Positions 1-7,192 of a stretch of DNA of 50,545 bases are shown in pieces. The notes beneath the pieces were generated by a model. It had not been told where the DNA came from and searched no databases. It was given only the letters and a program-made list of their open reading frames with translations. Position 1 is the stretch's first letter, and every line of letters starts with the position of its first letter. A program made the translations under genes and the position numbers. The DNA lies in IMG/VR virus record IMGVR_UViG_3300036770_005941, positions 1 through 50,545 of that record; one strand, given 5' to 3'. The stretch comes from a virus.

Positions 1-87
1 CGGAAGCGGTGAGATTCGAACTCACGGTGCCTTTCGACACGTCTGTTTTCAAGACAGGTGCAATAAACCGGACTCTGCCACACTTCC
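1..87 (-). tRNA. tRNA-Ser (anticodon UGA)
   Basis: On the minus strand the acceptor arm pairs bases 81-87 with bases 2-8, and base 1 is the discriminator, so the CCA end, if encoded, lies outside the window. The anticodon loop reads CTTGAAA, giving UGA. The T arm is GAGTTCGAATCTC-like, and the long variable arm expected of a class II serine tRNA is present. It is the last gene, in transcription direction, of a minus-strand tRNA cluster. Confidence 0.93.
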
Positions 88-91
88 AGAC

Positions 92-169
92 TGGAGCAAC
101 GGGTGAGATTCGAACTCACGGTTTTAGGGATTTGCAGTCCCTTGCGTTGGGCCTCTCCGCCACCGTTGC
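92..169 (-). tRNA. tRNA-Cys (anticodon GCA)
   Basis: Minus-strand cloverleaf: acceptor GCAACGG pairs with CCGTTGC, the anticodon loop CTGCAAA sits on a GGGA/TCCC stem, and the T loop is TTCGAAT. CCA is encoded at 92-94. It lies a few bases from tRNA-Ser and belongs to the same cluster. Confidence 0.93.
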
Positions 170-177
170 ATAAATTT

Positions 178-253
178 TGGCGTCCCGGGAGGGATTCGAA
201 CCCCCACTAGCAGTTTTGGAGACTGTCGTGCTGCCATTGAACACTACCGAGAC
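178..253 (-). tRNA. tRNA-Trp (anticodon CCA)
   Basis: Minus-strand cloverleaf with acceptor GTCTCGG pairing with CCGGGAC, anticodon loop CTCCAAA, T arm with TTCGAAT, discriminator G and encoded CCA at 178-180. The anticodon stem has one weak pair at its base. Part of the tRNA cluster. Confidence 0.9.
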
Positions 254-254
254 A

Positions 255-349
255 TGGTACTCCCACCTGGACTCGAACCAGGATCATCCCCTCATCTAGA
301 GGCATCGCCGAGGTATAAGCTCGGAGCTTTACCATTAAGCTATAGGAGC
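255..349 (-). tRNA. tRNA with anticodon UAU (Ile) and a long variable arm
   Basis: The minus strand has acceptor GCTCCTA facing TGGGAGT, a D arm, an anticodon stem CCGAG/CTCGG with loop CTTATAC (anticodon UAU, reading AUA), a T arm CCTGG-TTCGAGT-CCAGG and encoded CCA. Between anticodon stem and T arm lie about 25 bases that fold as a CCTC/GAGG hairpin. Such a class II arm is normal for Ser, Leu and bacterial Tyr tRNAs but not for Ile, so the amino acid identity is uncertain. Confidence 0.8.
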
Positions 350-354
350 AAAAC

Positions 355-429
355 TGGCTCCAGATCCTGGGATCGAACCAGGGACCAACGGATTAACAGT
401 CCGCTGCTCTACCGCTGAGCTAATCTGGA
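355..429 (-). tRNA. tRNA-Asn (anticodon GUU)
   Basis: Minus-strand cloverleaf with acceptor TCCAGAT/ATCTGGA, anticodon loop CTGTTAA, T loop TTCGATC, and CCA encoded at 355-357. It sits 11 bases beyond the stop of the next gene upstream in transcription. Confidence 0.93.
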
Positions 430-440
430 ATGAATAATAA

Positions 441-1346
441 TCAAAATTTGTAAAGAAGTTCAGACAAATTTTTTGTAGTGGTAGGAAAGATGTCTAGCTC
501 GTGGCATCTAATTTCGAATCCTTTTTCTCTTAGTTTCCATTGTATCCAGCTTTCACTTGCCAGCGGTAATGGTTCCCATTGGAACGTATCAATATTTCTT
601 TCTATCGATTCGATGATCTGATCGCATATCTGATCTTGGCCTAAATGTGTTTGTAAACTCAACATTTCATGATGATATGGAATCATTGATTCTATTTTTT
701 TCTTAGGAGTTTTATTCCAGAACAAGAATATTTTTTCGATAGTTGATTCAAAATTATACAATAAATCTGAAACGAAAATTACAAGACACCTTTCGTTAGA
801 CCAATGGTCCGGTAAAAACCACTCTAGTTGTGATCTAAAGGCATCCATCATATAAAAACTAAGATGCTCTCTTTTTATCCATCTAGGAACATTTTCCGGA
901 GTAACTTCTCTTGAAACAGGAAAATTTTTATAAATCAGATCTAAATTTATATCTTTCAATGGACCTTTGTACAAGTCTCCAGTCCAGATTTTGGTCATGT
1001 AATTATTGATACATAGTAATTCATGTTTGGCATCTGGATAAAGCAAAACAGTTTTTTCGGTACCATCTAGTAATTCATTGAGATTATCAACTAAACTTTC
1101 AGATTGGAGTGTTTTAGGATGAAATCTAGCAGTGAGAAAATCTTGATCACTATCTCGATAATCTCTCCACCCATTCATATCTAACAAATGATTGCCAAAT
1201 TTTGAATTATGACTATTTCCTTTTTTCGGACCAGTGGTCGTAAAAGGACTGTCAGCATCGTCGTCGAGTATCATAGTATTCAACGCCCATTCCAGATAGG
1301 TACCATATGCTCCGCCACTAAAGGCGATCGTGAGTGTTTTTTTCAT
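441..1346 (-). CDS. Hypothetical protein with P-loop-like N-terminus
   Basis: Protein of 301 residues that I cannot assign. Its N-terminus reads TIAFSGGAYGTYLEW; a glycine-rich turn straight after the first strand is what a nucleotide or PAPS-binding loop looks like in kinases and sulfotransferases, so a sulfotransferase-like fold is possible but unproven. The gene stands alone inside the tRNA cluster, between tRNA-Asp and tRNA-Asn. A TATACT-like box lies only a few bases before the ATG. It is more AT-rich than its surroundings, which suggests separate acquisition. Confidence 0.75.
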   Translation of the reverse strand: MKKTLTIAFSGGAYGTYLEWALNTMILDDDADSPFTTTGPKKGNSHNSKFGNHLLDMNGWRDYRDSDQDFLTARFHPKTLQSESLVDNLNELLDGTEKTVLLYPDAKHELLCINNYMTKIWTGDLYKGPLKDINLDLIYKNFPVSREVTPENVPRWIKREHLSFYMMDAFRSQLEWFLPDHWSNERCLVIFVSDLLYNFESTIEKIFLFWNKTPKKKIESMIPYHHEMLSLQTHLGQDQICDQIIESIERNIDTFQWEPLPLASESWIQWKLREKGFEIRCHELDIFPTTTKNLSELLYKF

Positions 1347-1387
1347 ATAGTATATACTGTAGATCTGATGTCTGACCGAAATATTTT

Positions 1388-1464
1388 TGGCGCACCGTAC
1401 GGGAATCGAACCCGTGATCTTCGCCGTGACAGGGCGACGTGATAGACCGCTACACTAACGGTGC
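1388..1464 (-). tRNA. tRNA-Asp (anticodon GUC)
   Basis: Minus-strand cloverleaf with acceptor GCACCGT/ACGGTGC, anticodon loop CTGTCAC, T loop TTCGATT, discriminator G and CCA encoded at 1388-1390. Confidence 0.93.
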
Positions 1465-1473
1465 ATGAAACTT

Positions 1474-1563
1474 TGGTGGGAGAGGAGGGATTCGAACCCC
1501 CTACGGTTCCTAAGTAACGGATTTACAGTCCGCCGCGACACTCACCATCTTCGCCGCTCGCCC
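1474..1563 (-). tRNA. tRNA-Tyr (anticodon GUA)
   Basis: The minus strand has anticodon arm CGGA-CTGTAAA-TCCG (GUA), a long variable arm as in bacterial tRNA-Tyr, T loop TTCGAAT and CCA at 1474-1476. The acceptor stem GGGCGAG/CTCTCCC has one internal mismatch, so the gene may be slightly decayed or tolerate it. Confidence 0.85.
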
Positions 1564-1571
1564 ACGATAAA

Positions 1572-1672
1572 CCATATTGAAACACACTACTGAGTCGGCG
1601 ACCGTGCAGCCGAACGTGATCGGTCCTCTCCGCGGATGCTCTGTGTTCTGAGAGCAATGTGTTTCAATATAG
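1572..1672 (-). ncRNA. Candidate structured RNA, long-stem element 1
   Basis: Bases 1572-1586 and 1658-1672 form a 15-bp terminal stem closing a loop of about 71 bases with inner hairpins, for example TGCTCT/AGAGCA and GACCG/CGGTC. One pair (1573/1671) is G-U only if the minus strand is transcribed; on the plus strand it would be C-A. That fixes the likely orientation as the same as the tRNAs. It resembles element 2 at 1845-1936 in both arms. No known RNA family is recognised. Confidence 0.55.
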
Positions 1673-1844
1673 TGACGGGCCACCGGGATGTTCAGTCCAC
1701 CGGCCCCCGTCTGGGTCGTGATCCACCGTCATGTCTACCATGGGTGTAGACAAATACCTGACACCTGTATGGCCTGTGTCGATCCCCATTTGTTACCACA
1801 ATGGTGTGGGCTGATGTACATCACCAGCACTGGAACTCGGTCTT

Positions 1845-1936
1845 ACCATATTGAAGCACACTGACAGGTCGCTCATCTCCTGCTGTCTGCATTGCCGCGG
1901 TTGATCATTCCGAATCTCAATGCGCTTCAATATGGT
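1845..1936 (-). ncRNA. Candidate structured RNA, long-stem element 2
   Basis: Bases 1845-1860 and 1921-1936 form a 16-bp stem, again with one pair that is G-U only on the minus strand (1858/1923). Relative to element 1, an A-U pair in the stem has become G-C by matched changes in both arms, and another A-U became G-U, so pairing is preserved while sequence changes. The inner loop of about 60 bases contains GACAG/CTGTC and TTGA/TCAA hairpins. Confidence 0.55.
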
Positions 1937-2117
1937 ACCACAGAACACAGTCTACAAGAAACTGATTTTGTGGTCAACCATATGACAGGGTTGATACCCT
2001 GCCCAGGAGTCTTACAGTCTGCGTTATCGCCACAGAGTTCATGTATCCTGTCCGCCCGTTAGTGCTTCTTGTATAGCGCCGCATCTAGCCCTCGTTGCGT
2101 GTCTGGCGCTTGGTAGA

Positions 2118-2414
2118 TCAATCCGTCTCGAACTGTCCACCTAGTTTGTCCTGGAGTTCGACCCAGCGTTGAGCCCTGGCTGTTTTTTCTGCTATCAAAC
2201 GATTGAGATCTTCGGGATCTAAAATCGTCCTAAACGGCTGGAACTCTGTTGCTACATCGCACTCACATCCAAATTCACATTCTTCTATCATCATATCCTT
2301 TATAAAACAAAAACCCTGGGTGTTTAGTCCAGGGTCCTTGTAGATTAGAAATTTACAAATCGATCTACTTGGACCCTCCACTATCACTATTCTCAATGGC
2401 ACGGGTATATCCAA
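2118..2414 (-). CDS. Hypothetical phage protein
   Basis: Protein of about 98 residues with a cysteine-containing middle (ECEFGCEC) and a charged, helical C-terminus. I do not recognise it. The listed start is TTG; no ATG is available in frame, yet plausible protein sequence continues upstream in the same frame to a stop near 2489, so the true start may be another non-ATG codon, or a frameshift may separate it from an ATG at about 2493 in another frame. A sigma70-type promoter lies upstream at 2501-2529. Confidence 0.6.
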   Translation of the reverse strand: MDIPVPLRIVIVEGPSRSICKFLIYKDPGLNTQGFCFIKDMMIEECEFGCECDVATEFQPFRTILDPEDLNRLIAEKTARAQRWVELQDKLGGQFETD

Positions 2415-2500
2415 AAGAGGGCCATAGTAGTAGGCCGCCTTGTACTGGACATGTGTGCATCTTCGATATGAGTGATAATTGTTGAGTCATCATAGTATCT

Positions 2501-2529
2501 ATTGTATGAGTTTATTTATATCTTGTCAA
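2501..2529 (-). promoter_or_regulatory. Sigma70-type promoter with embedded late-promoter box
   Basis: On the minus strand TTGACA (2524-2529) and TACAAT (2501-2506) are 17 bases apart. The spacer contains an exact TATAAATA (2513-2520), the T4 late-promoter box, so the site might serve early and late. It points at the gene ending at 2118. Confidence 0.65.
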
Positions 2530-2550
2530 CCGCGTATAGAAATAACCTTA

Positions 2551-2569
2551 CCAAAATCTGGGTTTTTGG
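2551..2569 (-). terminator. Possible weak terminator after ahpF
   Basis: A stem CCAAAA/TTTTGG with a 7-base loop directly follows the ahpF stop. There is no clear run of T after the stem on the minus strand, so termination is a guess. Confidence 0.3.
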
Positions 2570-2570
2570 A

Positions 2571-4082
2571 TCAATTGCGTATCAAATAATCAAAAGCACC
2601 CAAAGCGGCAGTAGCACCCGATCCCATTGAAATGATGATCTGCTTGTAGGGCTCATTGGTGCAATCACCGGCTGCAAACACACCTGGCATGGTAGTGGCA
2701 CCGTGACCATCCGTGATGATCTCACCGTATCTGGTACGATCCACAGCACCTTCCAACCAGTCAGTGTTGGGTACTAAACCAATCTGGATGAACACGCCTT
2801 CCAGGGCTAGATGTTGCTCTACTTCAGTGTCGCGCTCCACATACTGGATTCCAGATACTTTTTCGCTGCCTGTGATCTCTCGGACCTGCACGTTGGTGTG
2901 GACAGTAACATTGGACAGGCTCTTGAGTCGGTTCTGTAGCACTTGATCGGCCTTGAGCTTGGGCATGAACTCGAACACAGTAACATGTCCCACGATACCA
3001 GCGAGGTCAATGGCTGCTTCCACACCTGAGTTGCCACCACCTATCACAGCCACGTGTTTTCCTTTGAACAACGGTCCATCACAGTGTGGGCAGTAGGCTA
3101 CACCACGATTCTTGAACTCCGCTTCGCCGGGAACACCCAGATTACGCCAGCGAGCACCTGTGGCGATGATCACTGTCTTTGACTTGAGAGTGGCACCTGA
3201 TTCCAGTTCTACCTTGATCTGACCGTTCTTCTCGATACGCTTTGCTCGCTGTAGGTTGAACACATCCACGTCGTACTCTTTGACATGTTCTTCCAACTGT
3301 GCCACTAACCGGGGACCTTCTGTGTATCGGGTGCCGATGAGATTCTCGATGCCCATAGTGTCCATGACCTGGCCGCCAAAACGTTCAGCCACGATGGCAG
3401 TGCGGATGCCTTTGCGGGCAGCGTACACAGCCGCACTGGCACCAGCAGGGCCACCACCTACTACGAGCACATCATACTCGCGTCCATCGATGTCTGAAAC
3501 ATCTGCAGCCGATCCTAACTTGGCCAGGATCTCTTCGATGGTCATGCGTCCTGATCCAAACGATTTACCGTTGAGCCATACACTGGGCACAGCCATGATG
3601 TTGCGATTGGTGGCTTCTTCTTGGAAAGCCGCACCGTCGATCATCACATGCGAGATGCCAGGATTCAGCACAGCCATGGTGTTGAGTGCCTGTACTACGT
3701 CAGGGCAGTTGTGGCAAGTGAGACTGATGTAAGTCTCGAAACGATACTCACCACGCATGGCCTTGATCTGCTCGATCACTTTGTCGTCGATTTTAGGCTT
3801 ACGACCGCTGGCCTGCAGGAGTGCCAAGATCAGGCTGGTGAACTCATGCCCAGTGGGCACACCTGCGAACGTGATGCGGTCGCCCACACGGAAACTGGGA
3901 CTACGGGGCAGTTGTCCAGGCTCAATGGTGATCAGGTCAGTCATGCCTGCGATCTCGTGCAAGAGATCTAGCATGGCTTGGCTGGTCTCGTCTACACCGG
4001 CACGCACTGTGATGGCAACAGGACCCTCGAGCAGTTTGAGATACTGCTCGAGTTGGCTACGGATAGCGGAGTCCAAAGGCAT
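2571..4082 (-). CDS. ahpF: Alkyl hydroperoxide reductase subunit F (AhpF)
   Basis: Flavoprotein disulfide reductase that uses NAD(P)H to reduce the peroxiredoxin AhpC. At 503 residues it is close to full length (about 520 in enterobacteria). Residues 1 to about 195 are the double thioredoxin-fold domain with redox centre CHNC (123-126). Then come an FAD-binding GGGPAG motif near 209, the thioredoxin-reductase-type active site CPHC (331-334), and a second dinucleotide motif VIGGGNSG. All four redox cysteines are present, so it should be active. It starts 2 bases after ahpC stops, forming the classical ahpCF operon. Such a pair is unusual in a phage. Confidence 0.95.
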   Translation of the reverse strand: MPLDSAIRSQLEQYLKLLEGPVAITVRAGVDETSQAMLDLLHEIAGMTDLITIEPGQLPRSPSFRVGDRITFAGVPTGHEFTSLILALLQASGRKPKIDDKVIEQIKAMRGEYRFETYISLTCHNCPDVVQALNTMAVLNPGISHVMIDGAAFQEEATNRNIMAVPSVWLNGKSFGSGRMTIEEILAKLGSAADVSDIDGREYDVLVVGGGPAGASAAVYAARKGIRTAIVAERFGGQVMDTMGIENLIGTRYTEGPRLVAQLEEHVKEYDVDVFNLQRAKRIEKNGQIKVELESGATLKSKTVIIATGARWRNLGVPGEAEFKNRGVAYCPHCDGPLFKGKHVAVIGGGNSGVEAAIDLAGIVGHVTVFEFMPKLKADQVLQNRLKSLSNVTVHTNVQVREITGSEKVSGIQYVERDTEVEQHLALEGVFIQIGLVPNTDWLEGAVDRTRYGEIITDGHGATTMPGVFAAGDCTNEPYKQIIISMGSGATAALGAFDYLIRN

Positions 4083-4084
4083 CG

Positions 4085-4648
4085 TTAGATCTTACCTACG
4101 AGGTCCAGGCTGGGGGTCAGGGTAGCGGCACCTTCTTTCCACTTGGCAGGGCAGACCTGACCGGGGTTGGCGGCTGTGTACTGAGCGGCCTGCAGTTTAC
4201 GCAAGGTTTCTGTGATGTCGCGAGCGATCTCGTTAGAATGTACTTCAGCAGTCTTGACGATGCCTTCAGGATTGATCACGAATGTGCCACGCAGGGCGAG
4301 TCCTTCTGAATCAATGTGTACACCAAAGCCACGGGTCATTGTGTGGGTAGGGTCGCCTACGAGAGGGAACTTGGCTTTGCCAACAGCAGGCGAAGTCTCA
4401 TGCCAGACTTTGTGGCTGAAGTGTGTGTCAGTGGTGACGATGTAGACTTCTGCGCCCATCTTTTGGAACTGGGCGTAGTTGTCGGCAGCGTCTTCGATCT
4501 CCGTGGGGCAGTTGAAAGTGAAGGCCGCGGGCATGAAAATGAACACGTTCCACTTGCCTAGGATGCTTTCGTTAGAAACTTCTACGAATTTACCGTTATG
4601 GTAAGCCTGAGTACGGAATTCAGGCACAGATGTATTGATGATGCTCAT
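4085..4648 (-). CDS. ahpC: Alkyl hydroperoxide reductase subunit C (peroxiredoxin AhpC)
   Basis: Typical 2-Cys peroxiredoxin of 187 residues, exactly the usual AhpC length. The peroxidatic cysteine is C47 in FTFNCPTE and the resolving cysteine C166 in [11 protein letters not shown]; the C-terminus SLDLVGKI matches bacterial AhpC. It reduces hydrogen peroxide and organic peroxides in the cytoplasm and is recycled by AhpF, encoded just downstream. An AAAGGA ribosome site precedes the ATG. A promoter with a hairpin in the leader and an upstream palindrome lie at 4682-4795. Confidence 0.96.
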   Translation of the reverse strand: MSIINTSVPEFRTQAYHNGKFVEVSNESILGKWNVFIFMPAAFTFNCPTEIEDAADNYAQFQKMGAEVYIVTTDTHFSHKVWHETSPAVGKAKFPLVGDPTHTMTRGFGVHIDSEGLALRGTFVINPEGIVKTAEVHSNEIARDITETLRKLQAAQYTAANPGQVCPAKWKEGAATLTPSLDLVGKI

Positions 4649-4681
4649 TGCATTTTTCCTTTTAGTTAGTTGGGGAGAGTT

Positions 4682-4696
4682 GAGACACCCTGTCTC
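4682..4696 (-). promoter_or_regulatory. Leader hairpin or operator of ahpC
   Basis: Perfect inverted repeat GAGACA-N3-TGTCTC placed about three bases after the predicted transcription start of the ahpCF operon. It may be a repressor site or an RNA hairpin that shields the 5' end. Confidence 0.45.
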
Positions 4697-4705
4697 AGTG
4701 TTTCT

Positions 4706-4735
4706 ACTATACTACACTATATATCATAGAGTCAA
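4706..4735 (-). promoter_or_regulatory. Sigma70-type promoter of ahpCF
   Basis: TTGACT (4730-4735) and TATAGT (4706-4711) with an 18-base spacer, read on the minus strand. The predicted start near 4699 gives a leader of about 50 bases to the ahpC ATG. Confidence 0.65.
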
Positions 4736-4776
4736 GCTAATTTTTAGGTATTTTCCATATTATTTTTCTATGGCGC

Positions 4777-4795
4777 TTATTAGAAATTCTAATAA
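4777..4795. promoter_or_regulatory. Palindrome upstream of the ahpCF promoter
   Basis: A perfect 9-1-9 palindrome, TTATTAGAA-A-TTCTAATAA, lies about 40 bases upstream of the -35 box and just after the stop of the preceding gene. It resembles the layout of Fur/PerR-family operators, which often control ahpCF in bacteria. A terminator role is less likely because no T run follows. Confidence 0.4.
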
Positions 4796-4796
4796 A

Positions 4797-5111
4797 TCAA
4801 GACAATATTTCGTCAGGCCATTCCGACCAGTGCCAGCCTATCGCGGCCATATCTTCGGCTATTTCTGGATCTACACGACCTTCGTTGCCAGAACAGTACC
4901 AGTCTAGGTAGTCGCCTTCACCTCGGATGTCAGCGACTACGCCGCCGGCACTGCGCCAGCTGACGGTCCACCATCGGTCCTGCAAGATCGGCATAACTTC
5001 TTGATACTGCCATCGTATGTTGCACATGGCCGCGTAGAGTTTCCGGGCGTATTCTTCAGAAGTGCGAACCTTTTCCACGATCCAGGGAACCTGGCAGATA
5101 TCCAGGTCCAT
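4797..5111 (-). CDS. Conserved phage hypothetical protein
   Basis: Protein of 104 residues from the ATG at 5111 (a TTG start at 5150 would overlap the upstream gene). It is rich in tryptophan and tyrosine, with the stretch SWRSAGGVVADIRGEGDYLD in the middle, which I associate with small unknown proteins of marine T4-like phages. No function can be given. It lies 14 bases downstream of the next gene and ends at the ahpCF control region. Confidence 0.75.
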   Translation of the reverse strand: MDLDICQVPWIVEKVRTSEEYARKLYAAMCNIRWQYQEVMPILQDRWWTVSWRSAGGVVADIRGEGDYLDWYCSGNEGRVDPEIAEDMAAIGWHWSEWPDEILS

Positions 5112-5125
5112 CTGCCCAGTTGGTT

Positions 5126-5665
5126 CTAGTTTTCGTTGGGAAACGGCCAATCTGTGCTACCTTGTTTCTCATTGTTGTCGTAGGGTTGGACATTGGCTTC
5201 GATAATAGCACTATCACCATAGCCATTGGCATCTACTAGATCAATCTTCACAGGACCGATGATTCGCACATGGTCGTCCTCGATTTCCCAGTTATGATCA
5301 CCATCATAGATCCAAGCAGTGCCCCAGCGTCCTTCATCGTCTTCGAGTTCGCCCTGGCAACGGGCTTCGATCTCCGCTTTTTCGGCATCGGTGAATCCGT
5401 CACTGAAGTTTACATATACCCCGCAAAGGTCGTCTAGCTCACAGCCCCAACCCACTTCAGGCCTGCAATGGACTCCGTTGTTGGTTTCGGTTTCAAATCG
5501 CCAGGGAATATCATCCTCTTCGCGGAAGCCTTGCCCCCAGCGATAGATTTCGGTGACATCAAAACCACGGATGGAGCCATCGGGCATGCGTTCAAACACA
5601 TCCACGAAATATTCCACGCTTTTCTTTTCCAAGGGCGTGATGCGGTAAAAACGTTCGTCGCTCAT
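5126..5665 (-). CDS. Hypothetical acidic phage protein
   Basis: Protein of 179 residues, strongly acidic, with aromatic-rich segments and no motif I recognise. The ATG is preceded by GGAAA at a suitable distance. It overlaps the upstream gene by four bases (ATGA), so the two are translationally coupled. Confidence 0.75.
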   Translation of the reverse strand: MSDERFYRITPLEKKSVEYFVDVFERMPDGSIRGFDVTEIYRWGQGFREEDDIPWRFETETNNGVHCRPEVGWGCELDDLCGVYVNFSDGFTDAEKAEIEARCQGELEDDEGRWGTAWIYDGDHNWEIEDDHVRIIGPVKIDLVDANGYGDSAIIEANVQPYDNNEKQGSTDWPFPNEN

Positions 5666-5913
5666 TGCAGTTTCCTTTTTACACTCTGGGTCATATCAGC
5701 TAAGGCTTGCATGATTTGTTCGCGATCTTCTTCTGTAATGTTGTCTAGGATGTCGTCGCTGTCTATAGCGATGGAATTATCTTCCAACTCACCGCTTTCG
5801 GCCATGCGTTCGATTTCAGCAACCAAAGCATCTAATTCTTCTTGAGTGCCGTCAAATGAATCAAACGCACCAGGTGCGAAGGTGATGTGTACTTTTTTTG
5901 GATTTTCGCTCAT
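5662..5913 (-). CDS. Hypothetical small acidic protein
   Basis: Protein of 83 residues with two predicted amphipathic helices rich in Glu and Asp (residues 24-60) and a basic tail. Function unknown. It is first in a short run of coupled genes, with a tRNA immediately upstream. Confidence 0.75.
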   Translation of the reverse strand: MSENPKKVHITFAPGAFDSFDGTQEELDALVAEIERMAESGELEDNSIAIDSDDILDNITEEDREQIMQALADMTQSVKRKLQ

Positions 5914-5930
5914 AGCGTTCCTTTGTTATA

Positions 5931-6007
5931 TGGTGGGCCCGGAGGGACTTGAACCCCCGACCAAGCGATTATGAGTCGCCTGCTCTAACCAACTGAGCTA
6001 CAGGCCC
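5931..6007 (-). tRNA. tRNA with CAU anticodon, Ile2 type
   Basis: Minus-strand cloverleaf with acceptor GGGCCTG/CGGGCCC, T loop TTCAAGT and CCA at 5931-5933. The anticodon arm GCGACTCATAATCGC and its surroundings match, as I recall it, the E. coli minor isoleucine tRNA (ileX), whose CAU is converted to lysidine-AU by TilS and reads AUA. The G1-C72 pair excludes an initiator tRNA. An elongator Met tRNA is the alternative. Confidence 0.88.
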
Positions 6008-6027
6008 ATATGATCATTATACGATAT

Positions 6028-6306
6028 CTACAGTTCTCGAGCAAGTAATTTGATCCAGGTCATTTCCTTTGGATCAATACGTTCGTGTACGTCTCGCCCG
6101 TCCTGACGAACCAATATCATACCATTGGCATTTTCTAACCAGATCTTTTTGGCTTGGATATAGCAATGACTGTGGAGCATCTGCTGATATTGGTCGGCTT
6201 CCTCTGGATGATATCCTCGTTGGAGACCATATCTCACAGGCTGATCGAACACTGTCGCTCCGTCATTGAATTCATAATAGTAATCGATCACCAAGCCCCC
6301 GGCCAT
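6028..6306 (-). CDS. Hypothetical phage protein
   Basis: Protein of 92 residues with no recognised domain. Its start overlaps the end of the upstream gene by 19 bases. It is the last gene of the run 6028-7902 and is followed by the Ile2-type tRNA. Confidence 0.7.
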   Translation of the reverse strand: MAGGLVIDYYYEFNDGATVFDQPVRYGLQRGYHPEEADQYQQMLHSHCYIQAKKIWLENANGMILVRQDGRDVHERIDPKEMTWIKLLAREL

Positions 6307-6968
6307 GCGGCGTAACGGTTGATGCTACGATAGGCACTAGTGAGTTTTTTAGCCACTTCGCTTCGACCACGATACTGATCATTCCAGTATTGGTCAGCCA
6401 ATTTGGTGAGATGTTCCAAGTGCTCACGAGGGCCAGACCAGCGCAGTTGCGCCACTGAAGGAGGACGACCCCGCCAAGTGGCAAATCCGTAGTCCCAGAA
6501 GCGTCGGATGATCTCTTCGCGATTCTTGATGCGCTGATCTTGTTCGAGGTCGTACACTCCGTACTGCTCTTTGAGCACCAAGCCGTGATTGTAGGCCCGG
6601 ACATGTAGCACACCACCTTGAGGTGTAGTATCCGTACTCATGTCTGGTGGACGATCGTGGTGTTCATTCTTGTACTCTTCGCACCACGGATCTCGAGCGA
6701 CAGAACGATGTATCAATTCCAAATGATCATGTCCTACAAACTGGATCTTGGTTCTGGTGATCACTAGGTATCGCATGTCATGGGCACGACCTAGCACTTT
6801 GAAATGCTCGAGATTCAGCAAACTTTCTTCCTGTGCTCTGCTCTCCGTGGTAAACATCACCATGCGATCGCTGTCGCGGGTATGACTGTCACTGCGCCAG
6901 CTATAGCGTTCTCGGGTGAAACGCTCACGGGCATCGGCATAGGCCTTGACGTTTTGATATTGTATCAT
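6288..6968 (-). CDS. Hypothetical basic protein
   Basis: Protein of 226 residues starting at the ATG at 6968, which overlaps the previous stop as ATGA; a longer frame upstream is out of keeping with this packing. It is rich in Arg, His and Tyr. No family recognised. Confidence 0.72.
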   Translation of the reverse strand: MIQYQNVKAYADARERFTRERYSWRSDSHTRDSDRMVMFTTESRAQEESLLNLEHFKVLGRAHDMRYLVITRTKIQFVGHDHLELIHRSVARDPWCEEYKNEHHDRPPDMSTDTTPQGGVLHVRAYNHGLVLKEQYGVYDLEQDQRIKNREEIIRRFWDYGFATWRGRPPSVAQLRWSGPREHLEHLTKLADQYWNDQYRGRSEVAKKLTSAYRSINRYAAWPGAW

Positions 6969-7192
6969 CGATATTGCTCCAAGATGTTGCGCACAGATGC
7001 GAGGTCTTCTGCTGTGAATTCTTCTTGATCTAACAGCTCGGCCATGATCATGTATATCATAGCATGTGCCTGGATCTTCATGCGATGTGGCAATGTGTCG
7101 AACCAAACCATGATCTCTTCTTGTGTTTCCATGCTCCAGATCTTGTCGCAGAGTTCGACCTGTAGCGGAGTGAGTCCTTGCAGTTCGATCAT
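6965..7192 (-). CDS. Conserved small phage protein
   Basis: Protein of 75 residues beginning MIELQGLTPLQVELCDKIW, helical throughout. Proteins with a GLTPLQ...DKIW start are frequent in marine T4-like phages as I recall them, without known function. It overlaps both neighbours by four bases. Confidence 0.8.
   Translation of the reverse strand: MIELQGLTPLQVELCDKIWSMETQEEIMVWFDTLPHRMKIQAHAMIYMIMAELLDQEEFTAEDLASVRNILEQYR

Larger units (their letters stand above)
1564..2117 (-). other. Gene-free, hairpin-rich region next to the tRNAs
   Basis: About 550 bases hold no convincing reading frame. They contain two long-stem elements (listed separately) and, between them, a row of shorter hairpins: a 6-bp closing stem 1673-1678/1726-1731 around two inner hairpins, a 7-bp stem 1732-1738/1746-1752, GACAC/GTGTC at 1760-1764/1776-1780 and CCACA/TGTGG at 1796-1800/1805-1809. 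Further on are a tRNA-like remnant (about 1975-2040) and a stem GCGCC/GGCGC at 2076-2109. T4 also carries small stable RNAs (RNA C and D) in its tRNA region. The strand is inferred from the flanking tRNAs. Confidence 0.6.

Noticed and set aside
1572-1936. CRISPR array or transposon ends because of repeated arms
   Set aside because: Only two copies of inverted arms with unequal, unrelated loops, no regular spacers, no transposase gene and no target-site duplication.
1975-2040. Possible additional tRNA (loop CTGTAAG, Tyr-like)
   Set aside because: The anticodon stem does not pair, the T loop lacks TTCRA, and no acceptor stem is found; at most a decayed remnant.
3256-3732. Long plus-strand open frame opposite ahpF
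   Set aside because: Mirror frame of a well-defined gene, no ribosome site, low-complexity composition.
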